NCBI GenBank assembly: GCA_009691925.1
Contig: SIAG01000029.1
Coordinates: forward strand, 1-17,355
Direction of reading: 5' to 3'
Length of the DNA stretch: 17,355 nucleotides
Source: Planctomycetaceae bacterium
GTDB lineage: Bacteria > Planctomycetota > Planctomycetia > Pirellulales > UBA1268
A program made the translations under genes and the position numbers. The notes under the pieces are model-generated. The model did not search any database and was not told the DNA's origin. It was given only the letters and a program-made list of their open reading frames with translations. This document shows positions 1-7,275 of the stretch, piece by piece (position 1 is the first letter of the stretch; the number at the start of each line of letters is the position of its first letter).

Positions 1-2
1 CC

Positions 3-602
3 AACTATGATCTACGCTTTGCCACCGACGGCATCGTGTCAGAAGGATCGAAGGTCCGCCTTGCCGCCGTCCTCGACGGCCTCTCGAAGTCGGTGTTCAT
101 GAGCGAGACGGTCCGCAGCGACGGCACCGACATCGTTCTCACTGCCGGCCAGGCGCCGAAGTTCCCCTACCAGAAGACACTCAACGGCTCCGGTGGCGTG
201 ACGAGCACGAAGCAGGCGACGCCCGGCTATCCGGGGGGCGGGGCATGGTCGTCCGGGGTCGTCGGGGGCATGATCCACAACCCGCCGGTGGAGACGATCT
301 GGAAGTCGTTCACGTCGTGGCGCGGTGCCAACACCAACACGATCCGCGGCCGTGGCACCTCGTGGGCGATGACCGGGGCGTGCAACACGCTCACCAATGG
401 CTATAGCCCGCCCAACAGCCGGATCCCCGACGTCGTGGTCCACGCCACCGGTTTTTTTGGGCCGAAGAGCTACCACCCCTCCGGGGCCCAGGTCGCCTTC
501 GGGGATGGCTCGGTGCGGATGCTCTCCGACAGCCTCGATGCCACGGTCTGCCGGGCGCTCCACAGCATCAACGGTGGTGAGGCGGTGTCGGCCGAGGAGT
601 GA
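3..602 (+). CDS. DUF1559 family protein, C-terminal part (5' end outside window)
   Basis: The reading frame is open from the first bases of the window, so the true start lies upstream; the GTG at 36 is internal. The visible 199 residues carry the C-terminal hallmark of planctomycete DUF1559 proteins: a H-X9-DG motif, here in SYHPSGAQVAFGDGSVRML, followed by a short tail. Members of this family usually start with a type IV pilin-like N-terminal methylation segment and occur in many copies per planctomycete genome. Their role is not settled; they are thought to be pseudopilin-like surface or secreted proteins. The N-terminal segment cannot be seen here. A perfect 7-bp inverted repeat (601-607 with 615-621) lies at the stop codon and may help end transcription. 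Family assignment is confident; function is unknown. Confidence 0.85.
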   Translation, partial: NYDLRFATDGIVSEGSKVRLAAVLDGLSKSVFMSETVRSDGTDIVLTAGQAPKFPYQKTLNGSGGVTSTKQATPGYPGGGAWSSGVVGGMIHNPPVETIWKSFTSWRGANTNTIRGRGTSWAMTGACNTLTNGYSPPNSRIPDVVVHATGFFGPKSYHPSGAQVAFGDGSVRMLSDSLDATVCRALHSINGGEAVSAEE

Positions 603-621
603 TCGACGCTCCCAGTCGATC
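601..621 (+). terminator. short hairpin at the DUF1559 stop codon
   Basis: GATCGAC at 601-607 pairs perfectly with GTCGATC at 615-621 across a 7-base loop. It overlaps the stop codon of the upstream gene. There is no T-tract, so it is at most a weak or Rho-assisted terminator; it could be chance. Confidence 0.25.
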
Positions 622-706
622 CTGATCATGACCCGCGCGGCGGGCCCGGGGGGCGACTCCTGGGCCCACTGTCGTGGAGGCCTTCCATCCTCTGCCGGAG
701 CGATCG

Positions 707-2176
707 ATGACACCGTCGGAGTCCCCGTCTCCATCCCCAGACTCCTCGCCCTGGCCCGACTACCGGGCGGTGTGGCGCTGGCATTTCTACGCCGGCATTT
801 TCTGCATTCCGTTTGTCGTCGTGTTGGCGATCAGTGGCTCGATCTACCTTTTCAAGGCGGAGCTCGAGGGCTGGTCTGAGCGTTCGTACGACCGTCTTGA
901 GCCAGGGACCGGCGCTGCTTTGCCGTCGGCGCAGGTTTCAGCGGCGCTCGCCGCAGTCCCCGGCAGCACCTTCGAGGGCTACGAGCTCCCCGCCGCGCCG
1001 GGATGCGCCGCCCGGGTTCTCCTTCGCAGCGAGGCCGGCTCCCGACGGGCCTACGTCGATCCGACGTCGCTGGCGATCCTCGGCAGCGTGAGTGAACGCG
1101 ACCGCTTCATGAAGCAGATCTTTCGGCTCCACGGGGAGCTGCTGATGGGCAACCGCGGCTCGAATCTCGTTGAGCTTGCCGCCTGCTGGACGATCGTGAT
1201 GGTGCTCACCGGGCTCGTGCTCTGGTGGCCGCGGCAGGGGCGTGGACTAGCCGGCGTGGTCTGGCCGCGGTTCCACGGCGGCAGGCGGCTGTTGTGGCGC
1301 GACATGCATGCGGTGACGGGGGTGTGGATCTCGCTGGTCACGCTCGCGCTCCTCTTCAGTGGCCTGCCGTGGGCCAAGTTCTGGGGGGATGCTTTCAAGT
1401 CGGTGCGGCGCTGGACGGGCACGGCCGTCGCCCGCCAGGAGTGGTCCAACGACGGCGGCCGGGCCGAGGCCACCGGCGCGGCCGGGGCGGCACGCGGAGG
1501 CGAGCATGCTGGCCACGCCGGTCATGCTGGTCATGCTGGTCATGCTGGTCATGCTGGTCATGCTGGTCATGCTGGTCATGCTGGTCATGCTGGTCATGGC
1601 AGCGGCGGGAGACGGAGCGCGGGGGTGGAGCTTTCGGCAGCCGATCTCGCGGCGGTGGATGTCGTGGCGGCCGCCGTGACGCCCCTGCGGCTCGATGCGC
1701 CGGTCGTTCTCGCCCCGGCACCGGAGGGAAAGGGGCGCTGGTCGGCCAAGTCGACAACGGCCAACCGGCCACGCCGGGTCGATCTCGTTGTCGACGGGGC
1801 CAGCGGCGCGATCGTGCGCCGCGACGACTTCGCGACGAAGCATCCGATCGACAAGCTGGTCGCCGTGGGGACCGCCTTCCACGAGGGGCGCCTGTTCGGC
1901 TGGCCGAACCAGCTCCTCCTTCTCGTCACCGCCGCTGGGCTGGTCGTCGTTTGCATCAGTGCGGTCTGGCTGTGGCTGCGGCGCCGCGATCCGGGCAGGC
2001 TTGGCGCACCGGCACCGGGGATCTCCCCCCGGCGGAGCGTGCCGCTGGTGGCCACGGTCGTCGGCCTGGGGGTGATCCTTCCCCTCTTTGGCCTCTCGCT
2101 GTTGGCCGTGCTCCTTCTCGAGCGCCTCGTCCTCCGTCGTATGACGCCGGTGAAGACGTGGCTCGGCCTGGCGTGA
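707..2176 (+). CDS. PepSY-associated transmembrane protein with a His-Ala-Gly repeat
   Basis: This 489-residue membrane protein matches the PepSY-TM family, often linked to iron uptake or membrane redox reactions. About five membrane spans are visible, near residues 28-49, 155-177, 203-228, 402-425 and 445-470. Histidines conserved in such proteins lie at the membrane edges: WH at 25-26, LHGEL near 142, MH at 201 and FHEGRLFGWPNQ near 392. The loop between spans 3 and 4 contains 10 consecutive His-Ala-Gly units from residue 267, which resemble a metal-binding stretch (inference). The start is placed at ATG 707 because GGAG (697-700) sits 6 bases upstream; a GTG at 674 in the same frame is less likely. 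The gene ends only 24 bases from the convergent rsmE stop. The substrate or electron partner is not known. Confidence 0.8.
   Translation: MTPSESPSPSPDSSPWPDYRAVWRWHFYAGIFCIPFVVVLAISGSIYLFKAELEGWSERSYDRLEPGTGAALPSAQVSAALAAVPGSTFEGYELPAAPGCAARVLLRSEAGSRRAYVDPTSLAILGSVSERDRFMKQIFRLHGELLMGNRGSNLVELAACWTIVMVLTGLVLWWPRQGRGLAGVVWPRFHGGRRLLWRDMHAVTGVWISLVTLALLFSGLPWAKFWGDAFKSVRRWTGTAVARQEWSNDGGRAEATGAAGAARGGEHAGHAGHAGHAGHAGHAGHAGHAGHAGHAGHGSGGRRSAGVELSAADLAAVDVVAAAVTPLRLDAPVVLAPAPEGKGRWSAKSTTANRPRRVDLVVDGASGAIVRRDDFATKHPIDKLVAVGTAFHEGRLFGWPNQLLLLVTAAGLVVVCISAVWLWLRRRDPGRLGAPAPGISPRRSVPLVATVVGLGVILPLFGLSLLAVLLLERLVLRRMTPVKTWLGLA
1505..1597 (+). repeat. 9-bp tandem repeat encoding His-Ala-Gly
   Basis: Ten 9-bp units run from 1505 to 1594, followed by one more histidine codon. 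The first two units vary (CATGCTGGC, CACGCCGGT); the last eight are identical CATGCTGGT. The unit is a multiple of three, so gain or loss of units keeps the frame. The repeat gives 11 histidines at every third residue in the PepSY-type protein. Identity across the last eight units suggests recent expansion by slippage. Confidence 0.95.
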
Positions 2177-2200
2177 GTGGCCCGCGGAGATCGGGCGTCG

Positions 2201-2899
2201 TCAGGCGAGGCGGGCGGCGGCCGCGACCGCGGCGGTCTCGATGCGGAGGATGTGGCGCCCGAAGGTGACACGCTGGCCCCCGGCGGCCTCAAGCGTGGTC
2301 ACTTCCTCGGCCGTGAATCCTCCTTCGGGGCCGACGAGGACGAGAATCGCAGCGGTCGGGCCAGCCGCGAGGACCGCCTCGGGTGGGCTCCCGTGGGGAT
2401 CGGCGAGGAGCGTGCGCGTGCCGGTGGGGGCCGCAGCGAGCAGGTCGGCCATCGATGTGGCAGCGCCGATCTCCATGAGTGTGTCGCGGCCACACTGCTT
2501 GCAGGCCTCGACCACGCCCCGCTCCAGCCGGCTCCGGGCCGAGTCGGTCGCCTCGGCGACACCGCGCGTCGTGATCAGGGGGACGAGCCTCGAGACCCCC
2601 AGCTCCGTGAGCTTCTCCACCATCCACTTCTGCCGATCCCCCTTGGGGAGCGCGACGGCGAGCGTCACCGTTACCGCCGGCGCGGGGATGGTAGGGAGCG
2701 CGTTGCCGAGATCGAGCTTCACCCGGTCTCGGCCAATTCCTGCGACCCGCGCTTCCCAGGCGTGGCCCCGGCCGTCGAACAGCGCCACAGTGTCGCCGAC
2801 CTTGGCTCGCAGCACGCGGGTCAGATGCCGGGCCTCGTCTCCTTCGAGGAGGGCGCTGGTCCCCAACGGGGGCGTGGCGAGGAAGAATCGTTCGCTCAT
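2201..2899 (-). CDS. rsmE: 16S rRNA m3U1498 methyltransferase RsmE
   Basis: This 232-residue protein matches RsmE, the SPOUT-class enzyme that uses S-adenosylmethionine to methylate N3 of U1498 in 16S rRNA in the 30S subunit. The N-terminal RNA-binding part contains GDEARHLTRVLRAKVGD, typical of the family. The middle has the segment KGDRQKWMVEKLTELGV. The C-terminal knot region has LVGPEGGFT and LRIETA, the SAM-binding signature. The start is set at the ATG at 2899, giving MSERFFL, the usual RsmE opening; an in-frame extension to 3019 lacks family-like sequence. No clear Shine-Dalgarno site precedes it. The gene converges on the PepSY-type gene and diverges from the ATPase gene, with 136 bases between the two starts. 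Confidence 0.95.
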   Translation of the reverse strand: MSERFFLATPPLGTSALLEGDEARHLTRVLRAKVGDTVALFDGRGHAWEARVAGIGRDRVKLDLGNALPTIPAPAVTVTLAVALPKGDRQKWMVEKLTELGVSRLVPLITTRGVAEATDSARSRLERGVVEACKQCGRDTLMEIGAATSMADLLAAAPTGTRTLLADPHGSPPEAVLAAGPTAAILVLVGPEGGFTAEEVTTLEAAGGQRVTFGRHILRIETAAVAAAARLA

Positions 2900-3035
2900 G
2901 ATGGAGGGGGATCCTGGGGCGTCGCGGGGGCGGGGCTGGCTGGCAGTCGAGGAATATCCGCAGCGCTGCAGCGCCGCGCGGATCGGGGTGAAAATGGCCT
3001 CGGTGACCGTCTTCGCCAAGGGCTACACTCGCCGC

Positions 3036-3926
3036 ATGGTACGCGATCGCTGGCAGTTCACCGCCCCCCCGTTCTCCGGCGATTCCGATCCGGCCAACTT
3101 CCACGCCGGCGGGCCGCAGGACGAGGCACTGGCCCGGTTGGAGTGGCTCGTCGAGCAGCGGCAGCGCTGTGCCCTGATGGTCGCCGACGAGGGCTGTGGC
3201 AAGAGCCATCTGTGCGCGATGATCCCCAGGCGGCTGGGGGGCATGGGGTGCGAGGTCGTGCTCCTCTCCCTGCGGGGGCTCTGCGGCGACGACTGGCTCG
3301 AGCTCCTCCTCGCGCGCCTGCCGCTCGATCCGCCGGCGCGGGCCGAGGCGATCCGACCCTGGCAGAAGCTCGAGGACCGGCTGCGGGAGAACACGCTCAT
3401 GGAGCGGACGACGGTGATCGTCGTCGACGACGCCGATCATGCCTCCGCCGCGGCGCTCGAAGGGATGACCCGGCTCGTGGTCGCCTCCGAGCCGCTCTTT
3501 CACCGCGTTCTCCTGGTGTTGACGGCGAGCCCTGACGGAATGACCAGGCTCCCGGCCCCGCTTCGGCAGCGGACGGCCGTGCGGATCGAATTGGCACCAT
3601 GGGACGAGGAGGATGTGGCAGGCTTCATCGCGGCGGCCCTCGCTCGTGTCGCTGCCGATCGCGACCTGTTCACCCCCGAGGCGGTGGCAACGCTGGCCCG
3701 GTTCACCGGCGGCGTGCCCGGCGCGATTTGCCGGCTGGCGCGGCTGGCGGTGGTGGCTGCCTCCGCCGACGGCCTCGGGAGTGTCGATGCGGGCACGATC
3801 GAACGGGCCTGGCGCGAGCTCGTTCCCGATTCCGCCCCGCGCCCCTCGTGCCCGGCGCCTGCCGGCGACGAGCCGAGTCTTCCGGCCAACCCCCGGGTGC
3901 GCGTGGTGCGCCGACTCGGCGAGTGA
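3036..3926 (+). CDS. AAA ATPase, ExeA/MshM-like
   Basis: This 296-residue protein resembles the ExeA/GspA/MshM-type ATPases, which act with secretion or pilus systems or, in other contexts, with transposition. The P-loop is ADEGCGKSHL at residues 50-59: the GKS core is present but the usual leading glycine is alanine. Walker B is VIVVDDAD at 127-134. The second half has the family's lid-like segment with FTPEAVATLARFTGGVPG and helical repeats. The C-terminal 35 residues are proline-rich. The start is ATG 3036. A TACACT box at 3024-3029 lies so close to it that a leaderless transcript is possible, though no good -35 is seen. No pilus or secretion partner is visible nearby except the DUF1559 (pseudopilin-like) end at the left edge, so the partner is unknown. 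Confidence 0.7.
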   Translation: MVRDRWQFTAPPFSGDSDPANFHAGGPQDEALARLEWLVEQRQRCALMVADEGCGKSHLCAMIPRRLGGMGCEVVLLSLRGLCGDDWLELLLARLPLDPPARAEAIRPWQKLEDRLRENTLMERTTVIVVDDADHASAAALEGMTRLVVASEPLFHRVLLVLTASPDGMTRLPAPLRQRTAVRIELAPWDEEDVAGFIAAALARVAADRDLFTPEAVATLARFTGGVPGAICRLARLAVVAASADGLGSVDAGTIERAWRELVPDSAPRPSCPAPAGDEPSLPANPRVRVVRRLGE

Positions 3927-3987
3927 GGAACAGCCTCGGCGTGAAGCCGCGCGGCCGGCGTTATCCCCGCGGGATCCGAGGGGGCTG

Positions 3988-4016
3988 TTGGGAACAAGAC
4001 TGCGATGGCCTAGACT
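3988..4016 (+). promoter_or_regulatory. candidate sigma70-type promoter for the DUF6677-like gene
   Basis: TTGGGA at 3988-3993 and TAGACT at 4011-4016 are separated by 17 bases. Transcription would start near 4023, leaving a leader of about 70 bases before the GTG at 4093. This supports a start codon downstream of 4023. Identified by eye only. Confidence 0.45.
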
Positions 4017-4092
4017 CAAAGGGCTTCCTGGGGGATCCTCGACATGCCGGCCCCGTCCCCGGGATTCCACCGAAACTCCCCCGAGCATCGCC

Positions 4093-4797
4093 GTGGCCCA
4101 TCCAGCCCGAGACCCGTCCCCCGCGCACAGCGGTCGTGCGCCGGCGACGTTTGCCACCGGCCGGTCGGTGGCGATCTCCCCCGATGACGATTCGCTCATC
4201 GATCTGCGGAATCGCTCCCTCGCCGCCTTCCTCGCTTGGTGCGTTCCTGGCCTCGGCCACTTCTACCAGGGGCGGAAGCACAAGGGGGGGCTGTTCATGG
4301 GGGTGATCCTCGGCATGTTCCTTGCCGGCCTGTGGCTCGGCGGCGGCAAGGTCGTCTATGCAGCGTGGCGGCCGGCGGAACCGCGCTGGGCGTTCGTCTG
4401 CCAGGCCGGCGCCGGGCTCGTGGCGATGCCGGCGCTGGTGCAGTCGCGCCAGCTCTCCGGTGGCGCAAAGCAGCCGTTCTTCACGAGCACCTTCATGGCA
4501 CCGCCGCTCCATCCGGGGCAGCTCGTGTCGCGGTCGTACGCCGACCGGCTCGTCGCCACCGATCCCGACATCGACGACGAAGCGTTCTTCGATCGCCCCC
4601 CGTATCGCCAGTTCCGCGGCGATGAGCTTTCGCTCTGGCAGCGTCGCCTCGGGCGGTGGTTCGAGTTCGGCACGCTCTACACGATGCTCGCCGGGATGCT
4701 CAATGTCCTGGCGATCTACGACGCCTTCGCCGGGCCGCTCGGCGCTGGTTCGTCTTCCGGCACTGATCCCCGTAAGCCCCCTGAGCCTCCCCGCTGA
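4093..4797 (+). CDS. DUF6677-like membrane protein
   Basis: The protein (234 residues if started at GTG 4093) resembles an uncharacterised planctomycete family that I recall as DUF6677. The recognisable part is an N-terminal hydrophobic hairpin containing FLAWCVPGLGHFYQGRKHKG followed by a second span around MGVILGMFLAGLWLG. The central soluble part contains aromatic and acidic residues, and a last hydrophobic stretch near the C-terminus contains YTMLAGMLNVLAIYDAFAG. The GLGHFYQGR segment recalls TM2-domain proteins, in which two spans flank a short turn. The start is uncertain: the other in-frame candidate is GTG 4168, and neither has a clear Shine-Dalgarno site. The candidate promoter at 3988-4016 fits either. 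The 77-residue membrane protein follows 130 bases downstream and may be co-transcribed. Function unknown. Confidence 0.6.
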   Translation: MAHPARDPSPAHSGRAPATFATGRSVAISPDDDSLIDLRNRSLAAFLAWCVPGLGHFYQGRKHKGGLFMGVILGMFLAGLWLGGGKVVYAAWRPAEPRWAFVCQAGAGLVAMPALVQSRQLSGGAKQPFFTSTFMAPPLHPGQLVSRSYADRLVATDPDIDDEAFFDRPPYRQFRGDELSLWQRRLGRWFEFGTLYTMLAGMLNVLAIYDAFAGPLGAGSSSGTDPRKPPEPPR

Positions 4798-4927
4798 CAC
4801 TTCCTCTCGATCGCTCCCCGCTGCCCCCTCCGAATCCATCCTCCCATTCCCAGCCACAGCCCCCACGGTTTCGCCCACGTCACACGGATCTCCCTGACGA
4901 CGTCGGCCTCCAGGGAAGAAATGCTCC

Positions 4928-5161
4928 ATGACCGCGCTTGAGCTCTTCGCCTTCATGCCCCCGGTGGCGTCGCTGGCCGACCGGTTGCCGGGATTCCTCT
5001 TCGGGCTCCCGCTGGTAGCGCTGGCGAGCCTCGTGTTTGCGGCCACGCACCATGAAGACCCGGCCGCGATCCGCTTGGCGGCGATCCACTGGACGATGTG
5101 GCTCGGCGGGATCCTCGGGATGGTGCTCGCCGGCGTCCTTGTGCTCGGCTGGTTCAGCTAG
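4928..5161 (+). CDS. small two-span membrane protein (77 residues)
   Basis: This short protein has two hydrophobic spans, about residues 21-39 and 55-75, and ends in GVLVLGWFS. AGGGAA at 4912-4917 precedes ATG 4928 at a 10-base distance; an ATG at 4921 is out of frame. It lies downstream of the DUF6677-like gene on the same strand, which suggests a shared transcript. I do not recognise the family. Its last 24 codons and about 40 bases beyond the stop are copied, in degraded form, at 7111-7219. In the original arrangement it probably faced rlmN in a convergent pair. No function can be given. Confidence 0.65.
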   Translation: MTALELFAFMPPVASLADRLPGFLFGLPLVALASLVFAATHHEDPAAIRLAAIHWTMWLGGILGMVLAGVLVLGWFS

Positions 5162-5203
5162 CGGTCCGGCGTGACGGCTCTCGGACAATTTGCGTTCATT
5201 TTG
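5090..5203 (+). repeat. repeat A1: 3' end of the 77-residue gene plus downstream flank
   Basis: This is the left copy of an imperfect direct repeat whose other copy is at 7111-7219. The two share an identical 25-base core (5142-5166 with 7159-7183), which spans the stop codon and begins with TGCTCGGCTGG. They also share an identical 19-base block (5171-5189 with 7187-7205), GTGACGGCTCTCGGACAAT. Similarity stops after ATTTTG at 5203. Confidence 0.9.
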
Positions 5204-5320
5204 AACCGGGATTACTAAGATGTTATTCGGAGCCCCCAGTCGGCGCTTCGTGAGAGCTGCCTCTGGCGCCCGTTCGGAGTCTCGCGGCCGTCAGTCCGTA
5301 CCGGATTTCAAAGGATAGAC

Positions 5321-6151
5321 ATGAAGATCCAGAGCGTTTTCAAGGCATTGTTGAGGTCCGCAGTGAAGTCGCTTTTTCCACGCCAGTTCTGGCGGAGAAG
5401 AGCTCATTTCCTGCGACAGGCTTGCCATGAGCCAGAGTTGCGACTGGTGCCGTATCTTTGCGACCCCCAAAAAATAGCAGTGGATATCGGGGCCGATGTC
5501 GGCGTTTTTTCAATGCAGATCTGCGGGGTTTCGCGGAAGGTGATCGCGTTTGAGCCACGTCCGCGACAGGCTGCCGAGCTCACGGCCATGTTTTCCTGTC
5601 TTGAGTTGCCGGTAGAGGTTGAGGAAGTGGCTCTTTCAGATCACGCTGGAACCGCGCAACTGCGTGTACTCACCGAAGACGCTGGTCGTAGCACCATCGA
5701 GGCAGCGAACTCGTTGGAAGACGAGGACGGAAGTGCAAAGGAGCAGATCACGGTCAATGTTCGTAAGCTTGACGATTATGGGTTGAACGACGTCGCCTTC
5801 ATCAAGATCGACGTCGAGGGGCATGAGGTTTCTGTCCTTGGGGGAGCGAGCGAGACGATTGAGCGATGTTTGCCGTTTCTTTTGATCGAGTCGGAGGATC
5901 GTCACCGGGCAAACGCAGTTGCAGATGTAACGGCATTCCTGCAGCAGCGGGGTTATTCCGGATTCTTCCTCAACGACGGTGTTCTCGTCGAGATGGACAG
6001 ATTTGATCCCTCCGTCTATCAGGACGGCCGTAATATCGGTGGCTGGAAGGACGGTTGGTCGAGGAAGGGAATCTATGTGAATAATTTCCTTTTCGCACCC
6101 GCGGGACGGGAAGCACATCTGAGAGAGGCGCTCACGAGATCGAAAAGTTAA
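5321..6151 (+). CDS. FkbM-family SAM-dependent methyltransferase
   Basis: This 276-residue protein has the FkbM methyltransferase layout. Motif I is VDIGADVGVFS at residues 54-64, the SAM-binding glycine loop. FEPRP at 78-82 is the next conserved acidic stretch. FIKIDVEGHE at 160-169 is the family signature near the active site. FkbM enzymes O-methylate sugars, polyketides or other small molecules; the substrate here cannot be told. A good Shine-Dalgarno site, AAAGGA at 5310-5315, lies 5 bases before ATG 5321. The gene reads as less GC-rich than its neighbours, with more A/T at third positions. It sits between the repeat A1 and the rlmN fragment B1, all of which suggests acquisition by transfer. 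No glycosyltransferase or polysaccharide gene accompanies it, so it is a lone cargo gene. Confidence 0.85.
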   Translation: MKIQSVFKALLRSAVKSLFPRQFWRRRAHFLRQACHEPELRLVPYLCDPQKIAVDIGADVGVFSMQICGVSRKVIAFEPRPRQAAELTAMFSCLELPVEVEEVALSDHAGTAQLRVLTEDAGRSTIEAANSLEDEDGSAKEQITVNVRKLDDYGLNDVAFIKIDVEGHEVSVLGGASETIERCLPFLLIESEDRHRANAVADVTAFLQQRGYSGFFLNDGVLVEMDRFDPSVYQDGRNIGGWKDGWSRKGIYVNNFLFAPAGREAHLREALTRSKS

Positions 6152-6243
6152 TTGGTCTGAGGGCTCTTGTGGGCGGATTCGGAGACCCCAGCAATAACGT
6201 TCGGGGATGAGGTTCCCAGGCTGCCGCGCTGTTGGCCTCCGCT

Positions 6244-6445
6244 GACGGCTTCGTGCCTGCGGCGACGCGGCGCAATTGCCCGCAGGCGTCGTCGATCTGC
6301 GCTCGTTTTCGCCGCCGCACCTGGACGTTCACCCCCGCCTCCGGCAACACGTCGAGGAACCGCTCTCGCGATCCCTGCGACAACTCGCGGTACGCAAGCC
6401 CCGTGACGGAGTTGTAGGGGATGATGTTGACCAGCGCCGCGCGGC
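6244..6445 (-). pseudogene. rlmN 3'-end fragment (repeat B1)
   Basis: This stretch aligns without gaps to 9171-9372 inside rlmN, with about 18 differences in 202 bases (near 91% identity, counted by hand). On the minus strand it encodes an open copy of the RlmN C-terminal region, from RAALVNIIPYNS through GVNVQVRRRK to the DACGQL cysteine motif. The radical-SAM core is missing, so it cannot work as RlmN. About eight of some 67 residues differ from intact RlmN, for example LPEAG instead of LREAG, as expected for a copy under relaxed selection. The frame then runs into unrelated sequence and stops near 6132. Upstream, similarity ends abruptly near 6445. It is a truncated duplicate in the same orientation as rlmN. 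Confidence 0.9.
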
Positions 6446-6664
6446 TGCGTCGGGCTCTGGCGGGCTGCCGTTCGTGCTCTACGACGCCTCGCAGACGGCT
6501 CCTTCCGGACCGCGAAGCCAATCGGGATCGACCGGGTCAACCGCGCTCACGCTGGCTGATGCCCAATCAACCGCGACGTTCACGCCGATGGTATACCAGC
6601 CCGGCAGCGACGACGGGCCCGTGTTCGTCACGGGCGTGAGGACGGGGGGTGGCAGATTGTCCAG
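6446..6664. other. unassigned sequence between the rlmN fragment and the toxin-like remnant
   Basis: No convincing gene is seen. One plus-strand frame gives a serine/threonine-rich stretch containing LTLADAQSTATFTPMVYQ, which could be the decayed start of the following remnant in another frame. No start signal or terminator was found. Confidence 0.4.
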
Positions 6665-7110
6665 GTGGCGGACGCGGCAACTGTCGGCGAATCGACCTCG
6701 GATAGTCGTGGGTGGATTGGCGCGATTGGTGATGGTGCGGTTGGGGTAGGCAGTTACGTCGGTCGGTCCACCAAGAGCCTTGTTCTCGGAGACTGGACAG
6801 ACGAAGCACCGATGGCCCTCTCGATCGGCGCGGGCTACGGCTTGGGTGTCGTCGGCGCCGCCCTATCGCTGGATATCCGCAATCTGGGGCATACTGTTTC
6901 ACACCATGAAATGTCGTACGACTGGGGCAAGCGACTCGTCATTAACGGTGTCGCAGTTCTTCCGGTCGTCGGTGTCATAAAGTATTTGAAGTACTTTGAC
7001 GATGCTGGAGATCTCGCCAATCGGGCCGACGATCTTTCAGCGGGGGGGAGGCGCCTGTCAGGTCAGTGGGATGCCGGCAACTATCCAACACCGCCGGGCC
7101 GGTCGGCTGC

Positions 7111-7219
7111 TTGGACGTTGGCTCCGGGATCGAGCGAGGGTGCTCGCCGCCGTGCTCCTGCTCGGCTGGTTCAGCTAGCGGTCGGTGTGACGGCTCTCGG
7201 ACAATGCGCGTTCATTTTG
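7111..7219 (+). repeat. repeat A2: degraded copy of the 77-residue gene's 3' end
   Basis: This is the right copy of the direct repeat at 5090-5203. It keeps the coding end (AVLLLGWFS then TAG at 7176-7178, compared with GVLVLGWFS in the intact gene) and the downstream flank, ending with CATTTTG at 7219. Small insertions and deletions upstream break the gene's frame, so it cannot encode the 77-residue protein. Confidence 0.9.
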
Positions 7220-7275
7220 GCCTCCACCGCAGAATCTGTGGCTGACTTCCGATTCGGTTGGATGGCTCAAAAGGA

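Noticed and set aside
39..734. Minus-strand open frame opposite the DUF1559 end
   Set aside because: It is arginine-rich shadow coding without recognisable motifs, opposite a well-supported gene.
1505..1594. Antisense repeat proteins (Met-Thr-Ser units and others)
   Set aside because: The repeat gives open frames in several directions, but only the PepSY-type frame continues into a known fold on both sides.
1505..1597. CRISPR-like array
   Set aside because: The 9-bp units are contiguous without spacers and encode a regular protein repeat in the correct frame.
2289..4199. A 636-codon open frame on the minus strand across rsmE and the ATPase gene
   Set aside because: It is antisense or out of frame to two well-supported genes, has no family-like sequence, and is expected in high-GC DNA.
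5142..5189. tRNA gene fragment as integration site in repeat A
   Set aside because: GGTTCAGCTAG recalls a D-arm, but no acceptor, anticodon or T-arm can be folded, and the sequence is the end of a protein gene.
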